Notes: generated from the sequence alone by a model not told the origin. 50,435 nucleotides of DNA from Gammaproteobacteria bacterium (GCA_024709225.1 JANJXC010000039.1:1-50435), one strand, 5' to 3'; positions 42,002-50,073 are shown, counted from the stretch's first letter. Program-made: numbers and translations.

Positions 42002-42023
42002 AGCGGAATCTTCGGAGGATACC

Positions 42024-42569
42024 ATGCAGATTCGTAACGACCGGGAACGCTACGGCCTGGTGGCCGTGACCATGCACTGGCTGGTGGCGCTGACGGTATT
42101 CGGCCTGTTCGGCCTCGGCCTGTGGATGACCAGCCTGACCTATTACGACCCGTGGTACCGCCAGGGGCCGGCGTTGCACAAGGGCATCGGCGTGGTGCTG
42201 TTCCTGGTGATGCTGGCGCGCCTCGCCTGGCGCGGGTACTCGCCGCCGCCGTCGCCGCTGGCCAGCCACACGCCGCTGGAGCGTCGCGCCGCGCACCTCG
42301 TGCATGGCCTGCTGTACCTGCTGCTGTTCGCCATCATGGCCAGCGGCTATCTCATCTCCACTGCCGACGGCCGCGCCGTGGAGGTGTTCGGGCTGTTCAG
42401 CATCCCGGCCACGCTCACCGCCATCCCGCAGCAGGAAGACGTGGCCGGCGCCGTGCACCTGATCCTTGCCGTCACGCTGATGGCCCTGGTGCTGCTGCAC
42501 ATCGCCGGCGCCCTGAAACATCACTTCATCGACCGCGACCGCACACTGCGACGCATGCTCGGACACTGA
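42024..42569 (+). CDS. Cytochrome b561
   Basis: A 181-residue inner-membrane dihaem b-type cytochrome with four helices; opening RYGLVAVTMHWLVALTVFGL and PALHKGIGVVLFLVMLARLA give two of the haem His ligands, HLVHGLLYLLLFAIMASGYL and VHLILAVTLMALVLLHIAGA the others. This CybB-type protein moves electrons between quinol and superoxide or other acceptors. CGGAGGATACC precedes the ATG at 42024. It pairs with the yceI gene 92 bases downstream, a common cytochrome b561-YceI arrangement. Confidence 0.92.
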   Translation: MQIRNDRERYGLVAVTMHWLVALTVFGLFGLGLWMTSLTYYDPWYRQGPALHKGIGVVLFLVMLARLAWRGYSPPPSPLASHTPLERRAAHLVHGLLYLLLFAIMASGYLISTADGRAVEVFGLFSIPATLTAIPQQEDVAGAVHLILAVTLMALVLLHIAGALKHHFIDRDRTLRRMLGH

Positions 42570-42590
42570 AGCACTCAAGCCTCAAACCTT

Positions 42591-42622
42591 GAATTTTGAA
42601 TTTTGAATTTTGAATTTTGAAT
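42591..42622. repeat. Heptanucleotide tandem array (GAATTTT)n
   Basis: Four exact GAATTTT copies plus a partial fifth (GAAT), between cytochrome b561 and yceI. It is followed directly by TCAAAATCC; the third array (43236-43319) is also followed by TCAAAATC. The array falls in the leader of yceI, outside its coding region. Confidence 0.97.
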
Positions 42623-42660
42623 CAAAATCCGACTTAACCAACCACAGAAGGAGCCTTGCC

Positions 42661-43233
42661 ATGAAGAAAACCATCATCCCGCTGTTGCTGCTGATCCTCG
42701 GCGCCGCCGCGCCGGCCTACGCTGCCGACTACGCCATCGACACCAAGGGCGCCCATGCCTTCATCCAGTTCCGCATCCAGCATCTGGGCTACTCCTGGCT
42801 GTATGGCCGCTTCAACGACTTCGACGGCAAGTTCAGCTACGACGAGAAGAACCCCGCCGCGGCAAAGGTGGAGGTGAACATCCGCACCGCCAGCATCGAC
42901 TCCAACCACGCCGAACGCGACAAGCACCTGCGCGGCAAGGACTTCCTCGACGTGGGCAAATTCCCCAGCGCGAAGTTCATCAGCACCGGCTTCGAGGACA
43001 AGGGCAACGGCAAGGCGGTGCTGAAGGGCAACCTCACCCTGCACGGTGTCACCAAGCCGGTCAGCATCGATGTGGAACACATCGGCGCCGGTCCCGATCC
43101 CTGGGGCGGCGAGCGCCGCGGCTTCTTCGGCACCACCAAGCTGGTGTTGAAGGACTACGGCATCGACTACGACCTCGGCCCCGCCTCGCGTGAGGTGTAT
43201 CTGGACCTGTCGGTGGAAGGCGTGAAGATGTAG
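42661..43233 (+). CDS. YceI-family periplasmic isoprenoid-binding protein
   Basis: A 190-residue lipocalin-like protein with a cleaved signal (MKKTIIPLLLLILGAAAPAYA). The mature part follows the family: ADYAIDTKGAHAFIQFRIQH, LYGRFNDFDGKFSYDEKNPA, SIDSNHAERDKHLRGKDFLD and FPSAKFISTGFEDKGNGKAV. YceI proteins bind isoprenoid quinone-like molecules in a beta barrel. AGAAGGAG precedes the ATG at 42661. It follows cytochrome b561, a recurrent pair that suggests a quinone link. Confidence 0.95.
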   Translation: MKKTIIPLLLLILGAAAPAYAADYAIDTKGAHAFIQFRIQHLGYSWLYGRFNDFDGKFSYDEKNPAAAKVEVNIRTASIDSNHAERDKHLRGKDFLDVGKFPSAKFISTGFEDKGNGKAVLKGNLTLHGVTKPVSIDVEHIGAGPDPWGGERRGFFGTTKLVLKDYGIDYDLGPASREVYLDLSVEGVKM

Positions 43234-43235
43234 TT

Positions 43236-43319
43236 AGTTTCGAGTTTCGAGTTTCGAGTTTCGAGTTTCGAGTTTCGAGTTTCGAGTTTCGAGTTTCGAG
43301 TTTCGAGTTTCGAGTTTCG
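43236..43319. repeat. Heptanucleotide tandem array (AGTTTCG)12
   Basis: Exactly twelve copies of AGTTTCG, beginning three bases after the yceI stop, followed by TCAAAATC. A half-inverted copy (GGAACTCGAAACT) follows near 43357. It lies upstream of the rubrerythrin promoter region and would be highly mutable by strand slippage. On the reverse strand it generates a false ORF of repeated ETRNSKL. Confidence 0.98.
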
Positions 43320-43451
43320 TCAAAATCTTCCCCTTGTTTTGGCGCAACCCGCAACTTGGAACTCGAAACTGTTTTTTCTGTACTACCCTTACAAACTCCG
43401 CGGCCTCTGCCACTGACGCCCGCCGGCAGGCAGTCACATCGGCAACCCGCA

Positions 43452-43522
43452 TTGACTGCGCCTTAGACTTGGTCTACGTTCTGCCTGCACCACTTAGACT
43501 AAATCTAAGCAAATACTAATAT
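43452..43522 (+). promoter_or_regulatory. Paired operator over the rubrerythrin promoter
   Basis: Two dyads of the form CTTAGA-N5-TCTAAG occur: CTTAGACTTGGTCTACG at 43462-43478 (one mismatch) and CTTAGACTAAATCTAAG at 43493-43509 (perfect), with centres 31 bases apart, about three helical turns. The second overlaps a possible core promoter (TTAGAC at 43494, 17-base spacer, TAATAT at 43517-43522); the first lies in the spacer after TTGACT at 43452. The regulator is unknown; the stress-gene context suggests a redox or metal sensor. Confidence 0.6.
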
Positions 43523-43549
43523 TCCCCCCACAACAAGGAGGCCTGTTAC

Positions 43550-43972
43550 ATGGCAAACCTCAAAGGCAGCAAGACCGAAAACAGTCTGAAGGAAGCTTTC
43601 GCTGGTGAATCCCAGGCCAACCGCCGTTACCTCTACTTCGCGGCCAAGGCCGACGTGGAGGGCTACAACGACGTGGCCGCCGTGTTCCGCTCCACCGCGG
43701 AAGGCGAAACCGGCCATGCCCATGGCCACCTGGAATACCTGGAACAGTGCGGCGACCCGGCCACCGGCCTGCCCTTCGGCGGCACCGAGGCGAATCTGAA
43801 GACCTCCATCGCCGGTGAAACCCACGAGTACACCGACATGTACCCGGGCATGGCCAAGACCGCCCGCGCCGAAGGCTTCGACGAAATCGCCGACTGGTTC
43901 GAGACCCTGGCCAAGGCGGAACGCTCCCACGCCAACCGCTTCCAGAAGGCCCTGGACTCCCTCGGTCAGTAA
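43550..43972 (+). CDS. Rubrerythrin-like diiron protein lacking rubredoxin domain
   Basis: A 140-residue ferritin-like four-helix protein that probably reduces peroxide. The di-iron Glu/His motifs are present: [56 protein letters not shown] and [16 protein letters not shown]. Full rubrerythrins have a C-terminal rubredoxin (two CXXC pairs); this one ends at the helical bundle and must take electrons from another protein, perhaps the Fe-S oxidoreductase encoded 120 bases downstream. AAGGAGGC precedes the ATG. Confidence 0.92.
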   Translation: MANLKGSKTENSLKEAFAGESQANRRYLYFAAKADVEGYNDVAAVFRSTAEGETGHAHGHLEYLEQCGDPATGLPFGGTEANLKTSIAGETHEYTDMYPGMAKTARAEGFDEIADWFETLAKAERSHANRFQKALDSLGQ

Positions 43973-43986
43973 GCACTCGCTGTACA

Positions 43987-44014
43987 GGCCGGCCTGCCAA
44001 GGCCGGCCGTTTTT
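43987..44014 (+). terminator. Rho-independent terminator after rubrerythrin
   Basis: A 9-bp stem GGCCGGCCT / AGGCCGGCC (43987-43995, 44000-44008) with loop GCCA and then TTTTT at 44010-44014. It ends most rubrerythrin transcripts before the Fe-S oxidoreductase gene. Confidence 0.92.
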
Positions 44015-44094
44015 GCTGGACGCATAGCACACGGAGTACGCCGCGTTCCGTCTGCTCTGTAGCCAGACGATAACGACACAACAGGGAGGCAACA

Positions 44095-45441
44095 ATGTCC
44101 GCACCGACCGAATCACGCCGCGAAGGCAACCTGGAGGCCCCCACCCGCCACCCGCTCGACTGGCGCAATCCCGAGTTCTACGACGAAGGCGCGCTGTTCC
44201 AGGAGCTGGAACGCATCTTCGACATCTGCCACGGCTGCCGCCGCTGCATCAGCCTGTGCAACTCCTTCCCCACCCTGTTCGACCTGGTGGACGACTCCGA
44301 GTCCATGGAAGTGGACGGCGTGAACAAGGCGGACTACTGGCAGGTGGTGGACCACTGCTACCTGTGCGACCTGTGCTACATGACCAAGTGCCCCTATGTG
44401 CCGCCGCACGAATGGAACCTCGACTTCCCGCACACCATGCTGCGCGCCAAGGCGGTGAAGTTCAAAAAGGGCGACTTCAAGACCCGCGACAGGATCCTCA
44501 CCTCCACCGACGCCGTCGGCGCCCTCGCCGGTGCGCCGGGCCTCGCTCCCGTGGTCAACGCGGTGAACAGGATCGGCCTGTTCCGCCAGGGCCTGCAATT
44601 CGTGCTCGGCGTGCACCCCAAGGCGCTGCTGCCCGAGTATCACAGCAACACCGCGCGCAAGCGTCTCGCCGGCCATCACACCACGGTGAGCACGCCGGAA
44701 GCCGCCGGCCGCACCACCGGCCGCGTCGCCCTGTTCGCCACCTGCTACGGCAACCGCAACGAGCCGCACATCGCCGAAGACCTGTTCAAGGTGTTCGAGC
44801 ACAACGGTATCGAGATGACCCTGGTGGAAAAGGAGCAGTGCTGCGGCATGCCCAAGCTGGAGCTGGGCGACCTGGAGGCAGTGGAGCGCGCCAAGGACGC
44901 CAACATCCCGGTGCTGCTCGCCGCCATCGACGCCGGCTACGACATCGTCGCTCCGGTGCCGTCCTGCGCGCTGATGTTCAAGCAGGAACTGCCGCTGATG
45001 TTCCCCGAAGATGCCGGTGTGCAGCGGGTGAAGCAGCACATGTTCGACCCGTTCGAGTACCTCGCCCTGCGCCACAGGGAGGGCAGGCTCAACACCGGCT
45101 TCAAGCAATCGCTGGGCAAGGTGAGCTATCACGTGCCCTGCCACCTGCGCGTGCAGAACATCGGCCTGAAGACGCGCGATATCCTCAGCCTGGTGCCGGA
45201 CACCACGCTGGACGTCATCGAGCGCTGCTCCGGCCACGACGGCACCTACGCGGTGAAGAGCGAGTACCACGACATCTCCATGAAGATCTGCCGGCCGGTG
45301 GTGAAGAAGGTGCAGGAGGGCGCGTGCGATCACTATTCCAGCGACTGCCCCATGGCCGGCCACCACATCGAGAACGGCCTGCAGGAAGGGCGCAAGCCGG
45401 AACACCCGATGACGCTGCTGCGCATCGCCTACGGGCTGTAG
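44095..45441 (+). CDS. Heterodisulfide-reductase-like (Fe-S)-binding oxidoreductase
   Basis: A 448-residue cytoplasmic protein of the GlpC/HdrD type. Two 4Fe-4S sites are near the N terminus: ICHGCRRCISLC (Cys45, 48, 51, 55) and CYLCDLCYMTKCP (Cys88, 91, 94, 99, with four residues before the last Cys rather than three). Two CCG-type cysteine-rich domains follow: CCGMPKLELGDLEAV, then PCHLRVQNIG with CSGHDGTYAVK. It carries no flavin domain. Lying between rubrerythrin and DUF3501, it is a likely electron donor for a redox process linked to peroxide or thiol stress; the exact reaction is unknown. AGGGAGGC precedes the ATG. Confidence 0.9.
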   Translation: MSAPTESRREGNLEAPTRHPLDWRNPEFYDEGALFQELERIFDICHGCRRCISLCNSFPTLFDLVDDSESMEVDGVNKADYWQVVDHCYLCDLCYMTKCPYVPPHEWNLDFPHTMLRAKAVKFKKGDFKTRDRILTSTDAVGALAGAPGLAPVVNAVNRIGLFRQGLQFVLGVHPKALLPEYHSNTARKRLAGHHTTVSTPEAAGRTTGRVALFATCYGNRNEPHIAEDLFKVFEHNGIEMTLVEKEQCCGMPKLELGDLEAVERAKDANIPVLLAAIDAGYDIVAPVPSCALMFKQELPLMFPEDAGVQRVKQHMFDPFEYLALRHREGRLNTGFKQSLGKVSYHVPCHLRVQNIGLKTRDILSLVPDTTLDVIERCSGHDGTYAVKSEYHDISMKICRPVVKKVQEGACDHYSSDCPMAGHHIENGLQEGRKPEHPMTLLRIAYGL

Positions 45442-45463
45442 ACACAATCAGGATCGGATAACC

Positions 45464-46054
45464 ATGAGCACGAAAAAACTGCAGCGCGACGACCTGTACT
45501 CGCTGGAAAGGTATGCCGAGGTCCGCCCCGAGTTCCGCCAGCGGGTGATGGCGCACAAGAAAAACCGCCGCGTGCAGGTCGGTCCCCATGCCACGTTCTA
45601 TTTCGAAGACCGCCTCACCATGCACTACCAGGTGCAGGAGATGCTGCGCGCCGAGCGTATCTACGAGGCCGCCGGCATCCAGGAAGAGCTGGATGCCTAC
45701 AACCCGCTGATCCCCGACGGCTGCAACTGGAAGGCCACCTTCATGATGGAGTATGAAGACCCGGAGGAGCGGGCCCGCGAACTGGCCCAGCTCATCGGCG
45801 TCGAGGACAAGGTATGGATGCAGGTGGCCGGGCATGACCGGGTCTACGCCGTTGCCGACGAGGATCTGGAGCGCGAGAACGCCGAGAAGACCTCCTCGGT
45901 GCACTTCCTGCGCTTCGAGCTCACCCCGGCCATGGCGGCCGACGCCAAGGACGGCGCCGCCATCGCCCTCGGCATCGACCAACCCAACTACCGCCATGCC
46001 ACCGCGCCCCTGCCCGACAACGTGCGCGCCTCGCTGGTGGAGGACCTCGCCTGA
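45464..46054 (+). CDS. DUF3501 protein
   Basis: A 196-residue protein of DUF3501 type (LQRDDLYSLERYAEVRPEFR, HKKNRRVQVGPHATFYFEDR, NPLIPDGCNWKATFMMEYED). No known function; it is regularly encoded with rubrerythrin and a glycerol-3-phosphate-dehydrogenase-C-like Fe-S protein, as here. It starts 22 bases after the oxidoreductase stop, so they are co-transcribed. No Cys cluster or signal is seen. Confidence 0.88.
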   Translation: MSTKKLQRDDLYSLERYAEVRPEFRQRVMAHKKNRRVQVGPHATFYFEDRLTMHYQVQEMLRAERIYEAAGIQEELDAYNPLIPDGCNWKATFMMEYEDPEERARELAQLIGVEDKVWMQVAGHDRVYAVADEDLERENAEKTSSVHFLRFELTPAMAADAKDGAAIALGIDQPNYRHATAPLPDNVRASLVEDLA

Positions 46055-46059
46055 CACCG

Positions 46060-46128
46060 GTAGGAGCGAATCGTATTCGCGATTACCTGCCGCGCCACGG
46101 CACTGTCGCGAATACGATTCGCTCCTAC
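46060..46128. repeat. Inverted pair of REP-like units (perfect)
   Basis: Two 23-base units, 46060-46082 and 46106-46128, are exact reverse complements separated by 23 bases. Each contains GCGAAT-CGT-ATTCGC. Same family as 6314-6449 and 49445-49516. It follows the DUF3501 stop and may terminate or stabilise that transcript. Confidence 0.95.
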
Positions 46129-46213
46129 GCCCGCCCCACTGTTGCGCCCGAGCAACAACACCGCGTCAAATGACGCAACCCATTGTATTGACTAAATATT
46201 TATCTCTGGCACA

Positions 46214-46227
46214 TTGATAATCCTCAA
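46214..46227 (+). promoter_or_regulatory. FNR/Anr-like box and promoter
   Basis: TTGATAATCCTCAA matches the FNR consensus TTGAT-N4-ATCAA at nine of ten defined positions. Centre 46220.5 predicts a class II start near 46262 and TAAACT at 46251-46256 fits as its -10 element. This would give oxygen-limited expression of the downstream transporter operon. A second dyad, GCGTCA-AA-TGACGC, lies at 46163-46176. Confidence 0.5.
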
Positions 46228-46284
46228 TGCCGCCGCCGTGGCTCCACGCCTAAACTTCCTCTCACACCCCTACCGTCGATCCCC

Positions 46285-46611
46285 ATGCACGGCTCATCCG
46301 CCAATGCCAGACCGCACCGCCCGGGCCGCGCCGGCACCGTCCCGCTGCTGCTGCTCGGCGCGGGCCTGCTGCTGTTTACCGTCACCCTGCTGGATGCCGC
46401 CTGGCGCGGCAATGACACCGCCCTGGCCAGTTCGCGGCAGCTGGTGGCGAGGCTCGGTCTCACCGACCTGGCCCTGTTCACCGAGGCGCGCTACACCCGC
46501 CACCTGAGCCAGGCCGATCGCCACACCGCCTTCCAGGACCATCCCCTGGCCCTGGACCACTTCCCCAGCGGCTCGCTGGTACCGCCGCCGGCGAGGTTGC
46601 GGCAGCCATGA
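46285..46611 (+). CDS. Small membrane-anchored hypothetical protein
   Basis: A 108-residue protein with one helix (VPLLLLGAGLLLFTVTLLDA) and a periplasmic tail (LGLTDLALFTEARYTRHLSQ). I recognise no family. Its stop overlaps the next ATG (ATGA), coupling it to the permease. There is no clear Shine-Dalgarno before the ATG, so the start is uncertain. First gene of the transporter operon. Confidence 0.65.
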   Translation: MHGSSANARPHRPGRAGTVPLLLLGAGLLLFTVTLLDAAWRGNDTALASSRQLVARLGLTDLALFTEARYTRHLSQADRHTAFQDHPLALDHFPSGSLVPPPARLRQP

Positions 46612-47741
46612 GCCACTTTCTTCGCCGCCAGCGCTACCTCATCGACTTCACCCTCGCCTCCCTCGGCCGGCGCAAGGGCAAGAATCTCGGCCTGCTCGGG
46701 GTTTACACCCTGATCGTATTCCTGCTCGCCTCGGTGATGCTGTTCAGCCAGTCGCTGCGCCGCGAGGCGGGCCTGCTGCTGGAGAATGCACCGGAGGTGG
46801 TGGTGCAGCGCATGGTGGCCGGAAGGCATGACCTGATCCCGGCCGCGTATCTGGAGCGCATCGGCAAGGTGCGCGGCGTGGCCGCCAAATACGGCCGGCT
46901 GTGGGGCTACTTCTACGACCCGGCGGTGCAGGCCAACTACACGCTGCTGGTGCCGCGGGATCAGGAAATCAAAAGCGGCGAGATGATCGTCGGCGCCGGC
47001 ATCGCGCGCACCCGCGGCCTCGGCGCGGGCGACTACCTCACCTTCCGCTCCGCGCAGGGCCAGTCCTTCGCCTTCCGCGTCGCCGATGTGCTGGCATCCG
47101 ATGCCGAACTGGTCAGTGCCGATCTGCTGCTGGTGAACGAGGCCGACTACCGCGCCTTCTTCGGCATCGCCGAGGGGATGTATACCGACCTGGCACTGGA
47201 GGTGCGCAATCCGCAGGAGGTTCGCAAGGTGGCGGAGAAACTCAGCGTCATGCTGCCGGACACGCGCCCGATCCTGCGCGAGGAGATCCTGCGCACCTAC
47301 GATGCGCTGTTCCAGTGGCGCCAGGGCATCGTCTTCGTACTGCTCGCCGGCAGCCTGCTCGCCTTCGTCATCTTCGCCTGGGACAAGGCCTCCGGCCTGT
47401 CGGCGGAGGAAAAGCGCGAGATCGGCATCCTCAAGGCCATCGGCTGGGAGACCGCCGATGTGATCCGCATGAAATTCTGGGAGGGCGCGCTGGTATCGCT
47501 TGGCGCCTTCCTGCTCGGCTACCTCGCCGCCTACGTGCATGTGTTCTTCTTCGACGCGGCACTGTTCGCGCCGGTGCTCAAGGGCTGGGCCGTGCTCTAT
47601 CCGCAGTTCCGCCCGCAGCCCTTTGTCGACGGCCTGCAGGTGGCGACGCTGTTCTTCTTCACCGTGTTCCCCTACACGGTGGCCACCGTGGTGCCCATCT
47701 GGCGCGCCGCCACCACCGACCCCGATGCGGTGATGCGATGA
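46608..47741 (+). CDS. FtsX-like ABC transporter permease
   Basis: A 377-residue protein of MacB/FtsX/LolC type. A first helix (LGVYTLIVFLLASVMLFSQS) is followed by a periplasmic domain of about 190 residues and three helices near 242-262, 291-315 and 340-365; the coupling helix SAEEKREIGILKAIGWETAD and the end of the third helix (FPYTVATVVPIWRAATTDPD) match the family. It is coupled at both ends by ATGA overlaps to the small protein and the ATPase. Substrate unknown. Confidence 0.9.
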   Translation: MSHFLRRQRYLIDFTLASLGRRKGKNLGLLGVYTLIVFLLASVMLFSQSLRREAGLLLENAPEVVVQRMVAGRHDLIPAAYLERIGKVRGVAAKYGRLWGYFYDPAVQANYTLLVPRDQEIKSGEMIVGAGIARTRGLGAGDYLTFRSAQGQSFAFRVADVLASDAELVSADLLLVNEADYRAFFGIAEGMYTDLALEVRNPQEVRKVAEKLSVMLPDTRPILREEILRTYDALFQWRQGIVFVLLAGSLLAFVIFAWDKASGLSAEEKREIGILKAIGWETADVIRMKFWEGALVSLGAFLLGYLAAYVHVFFFDAALFAPVLKGWAVLYPQFRPQPFVDGLQVATLFFFTVFPYTVATVVPIWRAATTDPDAVMR

Positions 47742-48412
47742 TCCGCCTGAACGACATCAGCAAGGCCTTCAATCAGGGCCAGCCCAACGAGTTCTGGGCG
47801 GTGCGCGACGTCACCCTCGACATCGAGGACAATCGCATCACCGTGCTGCGCGGGCCGAGCGGTTCGGGCAAGACGACCTTGCTGTCGATGATCGGCTGCC
47901 TGTCGCGGCCGACCAGTGGGCGCATCCTGCTCGGCGAGCGCAACCTCTCCGGCCTGCCCGAGCGCTTCCTCACCCAGATCCGCCGCGAGACCTTCGGCTT
48001 CATCTTCCAGCGCTTCAACCTGATCGCCGGCCTCACCGTGCTGGACAACGTGATGCTGCCGGCCTATCCGCTGGCACCGGATCACGGCGCACTGGTGCAG
48101 CGCGCCACGGCGCTGCTGGAGCAGTTCGGCATGGGCAGCAAGGTCGCGTCAAAAGTCGAGTGGCTGTCCGGCGGCGAGGCACAGCGTACCGCCATCTGCC
48201 GCGCCCTGCTCAATGACCCGCAGATCCTCATTGCCGACGAACCCACCGCCAATCTCGACACGCGCCTGTCGCAGGAATTCATGACCATCATCGGCGAACT
48301 GAAGGCGGCGGGGCGCACCCTCATCCTCACCAGCCACGACCCCGTGGTATCCGACGCGCCCTGCGTGGATCGCGTGATCACCCTGCGCGACGGCCAGGTG
48401 CAGGCCGACTGA
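47738..48412 (+). CDS. ABC transporter ATP-binding protein
   Basis: A 224-residue LolD/MacB-type ATPase: Walker A GPSGSGKT (39-46), signature VEWLSGGEAQRTAICRALLN, Walker B QILIADEPTANLD, and H-loop LTSHDP. It partners the FtsX-like permease (ATGA overlap). The true start is the ATG at 47738, not the longer in-frame ORF upstream, which is antisense-like composition within the permease gene. Confidence 0.93.
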   Translation: MIRLNDISKAFNQGQPNEFWAVRDVTLDIEDNRITVLRGPSGSGKTTLLSMIGCLSRPTSGRILLGERNLSGLPERFLTQIRRETFGFIFQRFNLIAGLTVLDNVMLPAYPLAPDHGALVQRATALLEQFGMGSKVASKVEWLSGGEAQRTAICRALLNDPQILIADEPTANLDTRLSQEFMTIIGELKAAGRTLILTSHDPVVSDAPCVDRVITLRDGQVQAD

Positions 48413-48413
48413 G

Positions 48414-49421
48414 ATGCTGCTCAGCCCCGCCATCCTCGCCCTCATCGGCGTCTCCGCCGTGGTCACGGCCCTGCTGCTGCTGGCCTCCGTGTTCGCCGTG
48501 CGCGTGCTGCGCCACTGGGATATCCGCAGCGGCAGCGAACTGCAGCTGCGCCTGGAGCGCAGCACCTACCTCATCTCCACCCTGGTCACCTTCGCCATTG
48601 CGGCAGAAGTGGTCGCGCTGCTGCTGTTCGTCTACAACGCCGAGGGCATGCACACCCAGTTCGTCGGCGCGATGTGCGCCACCGGCGTGCTCAACGTCAA
48701 CGCCTGGGGCTGGCCCGCCCTGCTGCTCAAGATCGCCGTGTTCTTCGCCGGCAGCGTCTGGCTGCTGCTCAACCGCCTGGACAACCAGGGCTACGACTAT
48801 CCGCTCATTCGGCTGAAGTACGGCCTGCTGCTGGTGCTGCTACCGCTGGTGGCCACGGCGGCCGTCGTGCAGCTGCAGTATTTCCTCAACCTCAATCCGG
48901 ATGTGATCACCTCCTGCTGCGGCAGCCTGTTCTCGCCCGACGCGCAGGGCGTGGCGGCCGAGGTTTCGTCGGTAACACCGCGCACGGCCATGCTGGCCCT
49001 GTACGGCAGCGGCGCCCTAGTGTTCGCCAGCGGCGCCATCTACCTGTGGCGGCGTCGCCTCGCCACGCTGTTCGCCGCCAGCGCCGCCGTCGCCTTTCCC
49101 ATCGCCATCGTCGCCATCGTCTCCTGCGTCGCCTTGTACGTGTACGAACACCCGCACCACCACTGCCCGTTCTGCATCCTCAAGAGCGGCCACGACTACA
49201 TCGGCTACTGGCTGTACCTGCCGCTGTTCACCGCCACCGCCCTGGCCCTCGGCGTCGGCGCGCTGGCACCGTGGCGCCACATCGAAAGCCTGCGCACGGC
49301 CGTCGCCGCCGATGCGCGCCGCTATGCCGCGATTGCACTCGCCGGCTTCGTGCTGTTCTACGCCGTCGCCACCTGGGCCATCGTGCGCTCCAACCTGACC
49401 ATGGCCGGTACGTGGTGGTGA
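48414..49421 (+). CDS. Polytopic membrane protein with Cys-rich loops
   Basis: A 335-residue protein of about eight helices (ILALIGVSAVVTALLLLASV, ATGVLNVNAWGWPALLLKIA and others). Cytoplasmic or periplasmic loops contain SCCGSLFS and, before the last helices, PHHHCPFCILKSGHDYIG: a CPFC pair next to a His cluster, suggesting metal (perhaps copper) or thiol handling. The family is not recognised. It starts one base after the ATPase stop. The neighbouring TlpA-like protein also has CPFC, which supports a shared redox function. Confidence 0.8.
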   Translation: MLLSPAILALIGVSAVVTALLLLASVFAVRVLRHWDIRSGSELQLRLERSTYLISTLVTFAIAAEVVALLLFVYNAEGMHTQFVGAMCATGVLNVNAWGWPALLLKIAVFFAGSVWLLLNRLDNQGYDYPLIRLKYGLLLVLLPLVATAAVVQLQYFLNLNPDVITSCCGSLFSPDAQGVAAEVSSVTPRTAMLALYGSGALVFASGAIYLWRRRLATLFAASAAVAFPIAIVAIVSCVALYVYEHPHHHCPFCILKSGHDYIGYWLYLPLFTATALALGVGALAPWRHIESLRTAVAADARRYAAIALAGFVLFYAVATWAIVRSNLTMAGTWW

Positions 49422-49444
49422 CCATGATGCGCAGACAGATATTC

Positions 49445-49516
49445 GTAGGAGCGGATCGCATCCGCGACACAACGCCGAGTGGAGCCCCACTGCTCGCAAA
49501 TGCGATTCGCCCCTAC
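49445..49516. repeat. Inverted pair of REP-like units (imperfect)
   Basis: Units at 49445-49467 and 49494-49516 face each other and match the units at 6.3 and 46.1 kb except for a few bases. They lie between the polytopic protein and the TlpA gene and interrupt the operon. Confidence 0.9.
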
Positions 49517-49578
49517 ACAGACCCATCCCCTGTGGCAGCCCGGCGGTGCCGGCCCACCACAACTGACACTACACAGCC

Positions 49579-50073
49579 ATGAAAACGGTCATCACACTCA
49601 TCCTGGCACTCCTACTTGCCGCCTGCAGCAGCGACACGCCGCAACTGGCCAACGGTTCCCCCGCGCCCGGCTTCACCGTGCCGCGCCTCGAAGGCGGCAC
49701 CGCCACCTTCCCTACCGACTTCCGCGGCAAGGTGGTGGCGATCCGCTTCTGGGCCGACTGGTGTCCGTTCTGCAAGGACGAAATGATGGCGCTGGAACCG
49801 GTGTATCAGCGGTTGCGCGGTGAAGGCCTGCACATCCTTGCCGTGAACGTGCGCCAGGATGCGGAGACTGCCGGAAAATTCGTCGCCAAACTCGGTATCA
49901 GCTACGAAACCCTGCTAGATGTGTCCGGCGAGGTGGCGCGCAGCTACGGCGTGCAGGGCCTGCCGACGACCTTCTTCGTCGATCGCAGCGGCAGGCTGCA
50001 CGCGCGCATCCTCGGCGAGTCCACGCCCGAGGTCACCGAGCGCCTCGTGCGCGAGATGCTGGCAAAACCATGA
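49579..50073 (+). CDS. TlpA-type thioredoxin lipoprotein
   Basis: A 164-residue thiol-disulfide oxidoreductase anchored in the envelope by a lipoprotein signal (ALLLAAC, Cys16). The thioredoxin fold has WADWCPFCKDEMM (Cys62/Cys65) and the cis-Pro loop GLPTTFFVDRSG. Such proteins keep haem apocytochromes or copper sites reduced. No clear Shine-Dalgarno precedes its ATG, which follows the REP pair. It overlaps the next gene by four bases (ATGA). Confidence 0.92.
   Translation: MKTVITLILALLLAACSSDTPQLANGSPAPGFTVPRLEGGTATFPTDFRGKVVAIRFWADWCPFCKDEMMALEPVYQRLRGEGLHILAVNVRQDAETAGKFVAKLGISYETLLDVSGEVARSYGVQGLPTTFFVDRSGRLHARILGESTPEVTERLVREMLAKP

Noticed and set aside
43061..43354. Reverse-strand ORF made of repeated ETRNSKL
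   Set aside because: It is a translation of the 12-copy AGTTTCG array; seven-base units read as seven-residue repeats create a false ORF.
46163..46176. GCGTCA-AA-TGACGC as an operator
   Set aside because: A 6-bp dyad with a two-base centre next to other repeats; no consensus recognised and the FNR-like site nearby is a better candidate.
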